This document shows positions 5,155-6,122 of a DNA stretch of 6,122 nt, piece after piece. The notes beneath the pieces are model-generated. The model saw only the letters and a program-made list of their open reading frames with translations. It was not told the origin of the DNA and ran no database searches. The number at the start of each line of letters is the position of its first letter. Position 1 is the first letter of the stretch. The translations under genes were made by a program, and so were the position numbers. The DNA comes from Candidatus Woesearchaeota archaeon (GTDB taxonomy: Archaea > Nanobdellota > Nanobdellia > Woesearchaeales > GW2011-AR4): positions 20,476-26,597 of the forward strand of contig DUHN01000074.1 of the NCBI GenBank assembly GCA_013330825.1. The letters are read 5' to 3'.

Positions 5155-6099
5155 ATGATTATTCCAGAATCAGCGGAGCGGAGAATCTACGGAGAGGCAG
5201 ACGGCAAGAGAGGATACTCTATCCCCTTCTCGGATCCCGTCCCCGTCGCGGAGGAAAATGCCTTTTATGGCCCGCGCTTCAGCATGAGCGCCCAGGCCGT
5301 TCCCCAACCAGTGGTCTATGTTTCCTCAGGCGCCATCAAGGCAGGCTTTGGGTTCGTCACCGTCTATTACGGGGGAATGCAGCAGGAAGAAGTCGTCCGT
5401 GGCCCATCTTCCCCGCCAGGGTATTCATCCTCTGCGGGAATCAGGGACGGGAAACATGCCGCGGCAGCCACCATCGACGAGGTGCTTGCCGCCATCCGCA
5501 GCGCGGCAGGGATGCCCACCTTGGAAAGTGTCCTTGAAGCGGCCAGAGCGCAGTCCCTGTCCTGGAAAGAGGAAGGGGCAGCCCGCCAGGGAAGGGAGGG
5601 GGAAGGCGGCCAAGAGAGCGGCCTGGTAATGGATGTCCCCCATCTTCTCCTCAGCTATGTCCTCCCGCAGAAAGGCAATGAGCAGAAGGGGCAGGAAAAA
5701 GCAATGTCATACAGCCCGCCGCAGCGGAAAGGCACCAAGTGGCCAGGGGAGCTGCCGGAAGGGGAAGAGGGATCCGGAATCCCTGACGGAAAGGCCAGAC
5801 TGCGCAAGAAGAAGCTGCCGGAAGGCGCCTATGGGAAGCAGCACTCTTACGGCATCCCCGAGCAGGGGAAAAAGGACGGCAAAGAGGACAAATACGATTT
5901 CAGGCAGGTGTGGAACAACATTGAAGTCAATTATAGCTTCAGCATCGGAAAGAACGACAACCCGTTTTCCCATTACATCGACTACGACTCCCTCAGGCCG
6001 AAGACGCACGGCTCTGCCATCATCGCGGCGAAATCCTACTATAACAAAGTGCGCAGGGAGATGTCTTCGTTCGCCTCTTTTGAAGGGCACTTCAACTAG
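5155..6099 (+). CDS. orphan protein B, unknown function
   Basis: I do not recognise this 314-residue protein. The ATG is preceded by GGTG at 5-nt spacing. Residues 1-90 hold short strands (PQPVVYVSSGAIKAGFGFV, 50-68, then TVYYGG). Residues 105-135 form a predicted helix (TIDEVLAAIRSAAGM and VLEAARAQ). Residues 135-245 are rich in Gly, Lys, Glu and Pro, disordered in appearance, with an imperfect repeat LPEG..GIP..GK at 200-213 and 221-242. Residues 246-314 look ordered and aromatic (FRQVWNNIEVNYSFSIG, then SHYIDYDSL and a final helix). There is no cysteine, signal peptide or clear membrane segment. The coding strand is strongly purine-rich in the linker. It follows orphan A by 30 bp and shares its promoter design and modular layout, so a common process is likely. 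Only 23 bases follow the stop, so the next gene is not seen. Confidence 0.75.
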   Translation: MIIPESAERRIYGEADGKRGYSIPFSDPVPVAEENAFYGPRFSMSAQAVPQPVVYVSSGAIKAGFGFVTVYYGGMQQEEVVRGPSSPPGYSSSAGIRDGKHAAAATIDEVLAAIRSAAGMPTLESVLEAARAQSLSWKEEGAARQGREGEGGQESGLVMDVPHLLLSYVLPQKGNEQKGQEKAMSYSPPQRKGTKWPGELPEGEEGSGIPDGKARLRKKKLPEGAYGKQHSYGIPEQGKKDGKEDKYDFRQVWNNIEVNYSFSIGKNDNPFSHYIDYDSLRPKTHGSAIIAAKSYYNKVRREMSSFASFEGHFN

Positions 6100-6122
6100 G
6101 GCTCTGTCCCGAATGAAGGCAG

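Noticed and set aside
5304..5378. Possible membrane segment in orphan B (PQPVVYVSSGAIKAGFGFVTVYYGG)
   Set aside because: It contains a lysine and many small polar residues, and is better read as short beta strands.

Overview
The window looks like a stretch of archaeal chromosome, most likely from an uncultivated small-genome (DPANN-type) lineage. The evidence is TATA-box promoters about 27 nt upstream of the inferred transcription starts, GGTG/GGTGA ribosome-binding sites, and a DUF483-like protein (a mainly archaeal family). The lineage is inferred; no rRNA or marker gene is present. There are seven credible protein genes and no tRNA, rRNA or CRISPR array.

Layout. Bases 1-358 are non-coding. 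The first 190 are a dense run of stem-loops: a perfect 12-bp inverted repeat encloses several hairpins, and two more hairpins follow. Gene 1 (359-1171, minus) encodes a MNT-type nucleotidyltransferase fused to a HEPN-like helical domain. A 224-bp divergent spacer (1172-1395) carries another hairpin and a palindromic TATA box. Gene 2 (1396-2232, plus) is a cysteine-rich DUF483-like protein. It runs tail to tail, with a 4-bp gap, into gene 3 (2237-2770, minus), a small class I SAM-dependent methyltransferase. Upstream of gene 3 on the same strand is a compact pair, DUF4258 (3043-3252) then DUF2283 (2833-3039), separated by 3 nt and apparently transcribed without a leader. This pair resembles a toxin-antitoxin module.

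The right half, on the plus strand, holds two large proteins I cannot assign: orphan A (3397-5124, GTG start, about 575 aa) and orphan B (5155-6099, 314 aa). Both look largely disordered, rich in Pro, Gln, Arg and Gly, with a more ordered C-terminal segment. Both have a TATAAAAA box and a GGTG ribosome-binding site exactly 5 nt before the start codon. B's promoter overlaps the end of A. They are probably functionally linked.

The best candidates for undescribed biology are the A/B pair and the hairpin array at the left edge. The MNT-HEPN fusion and the DUF4258/DUF2283 pair suggest a locus with stress or defence modules, but nothing here shows that all the genes form one system.
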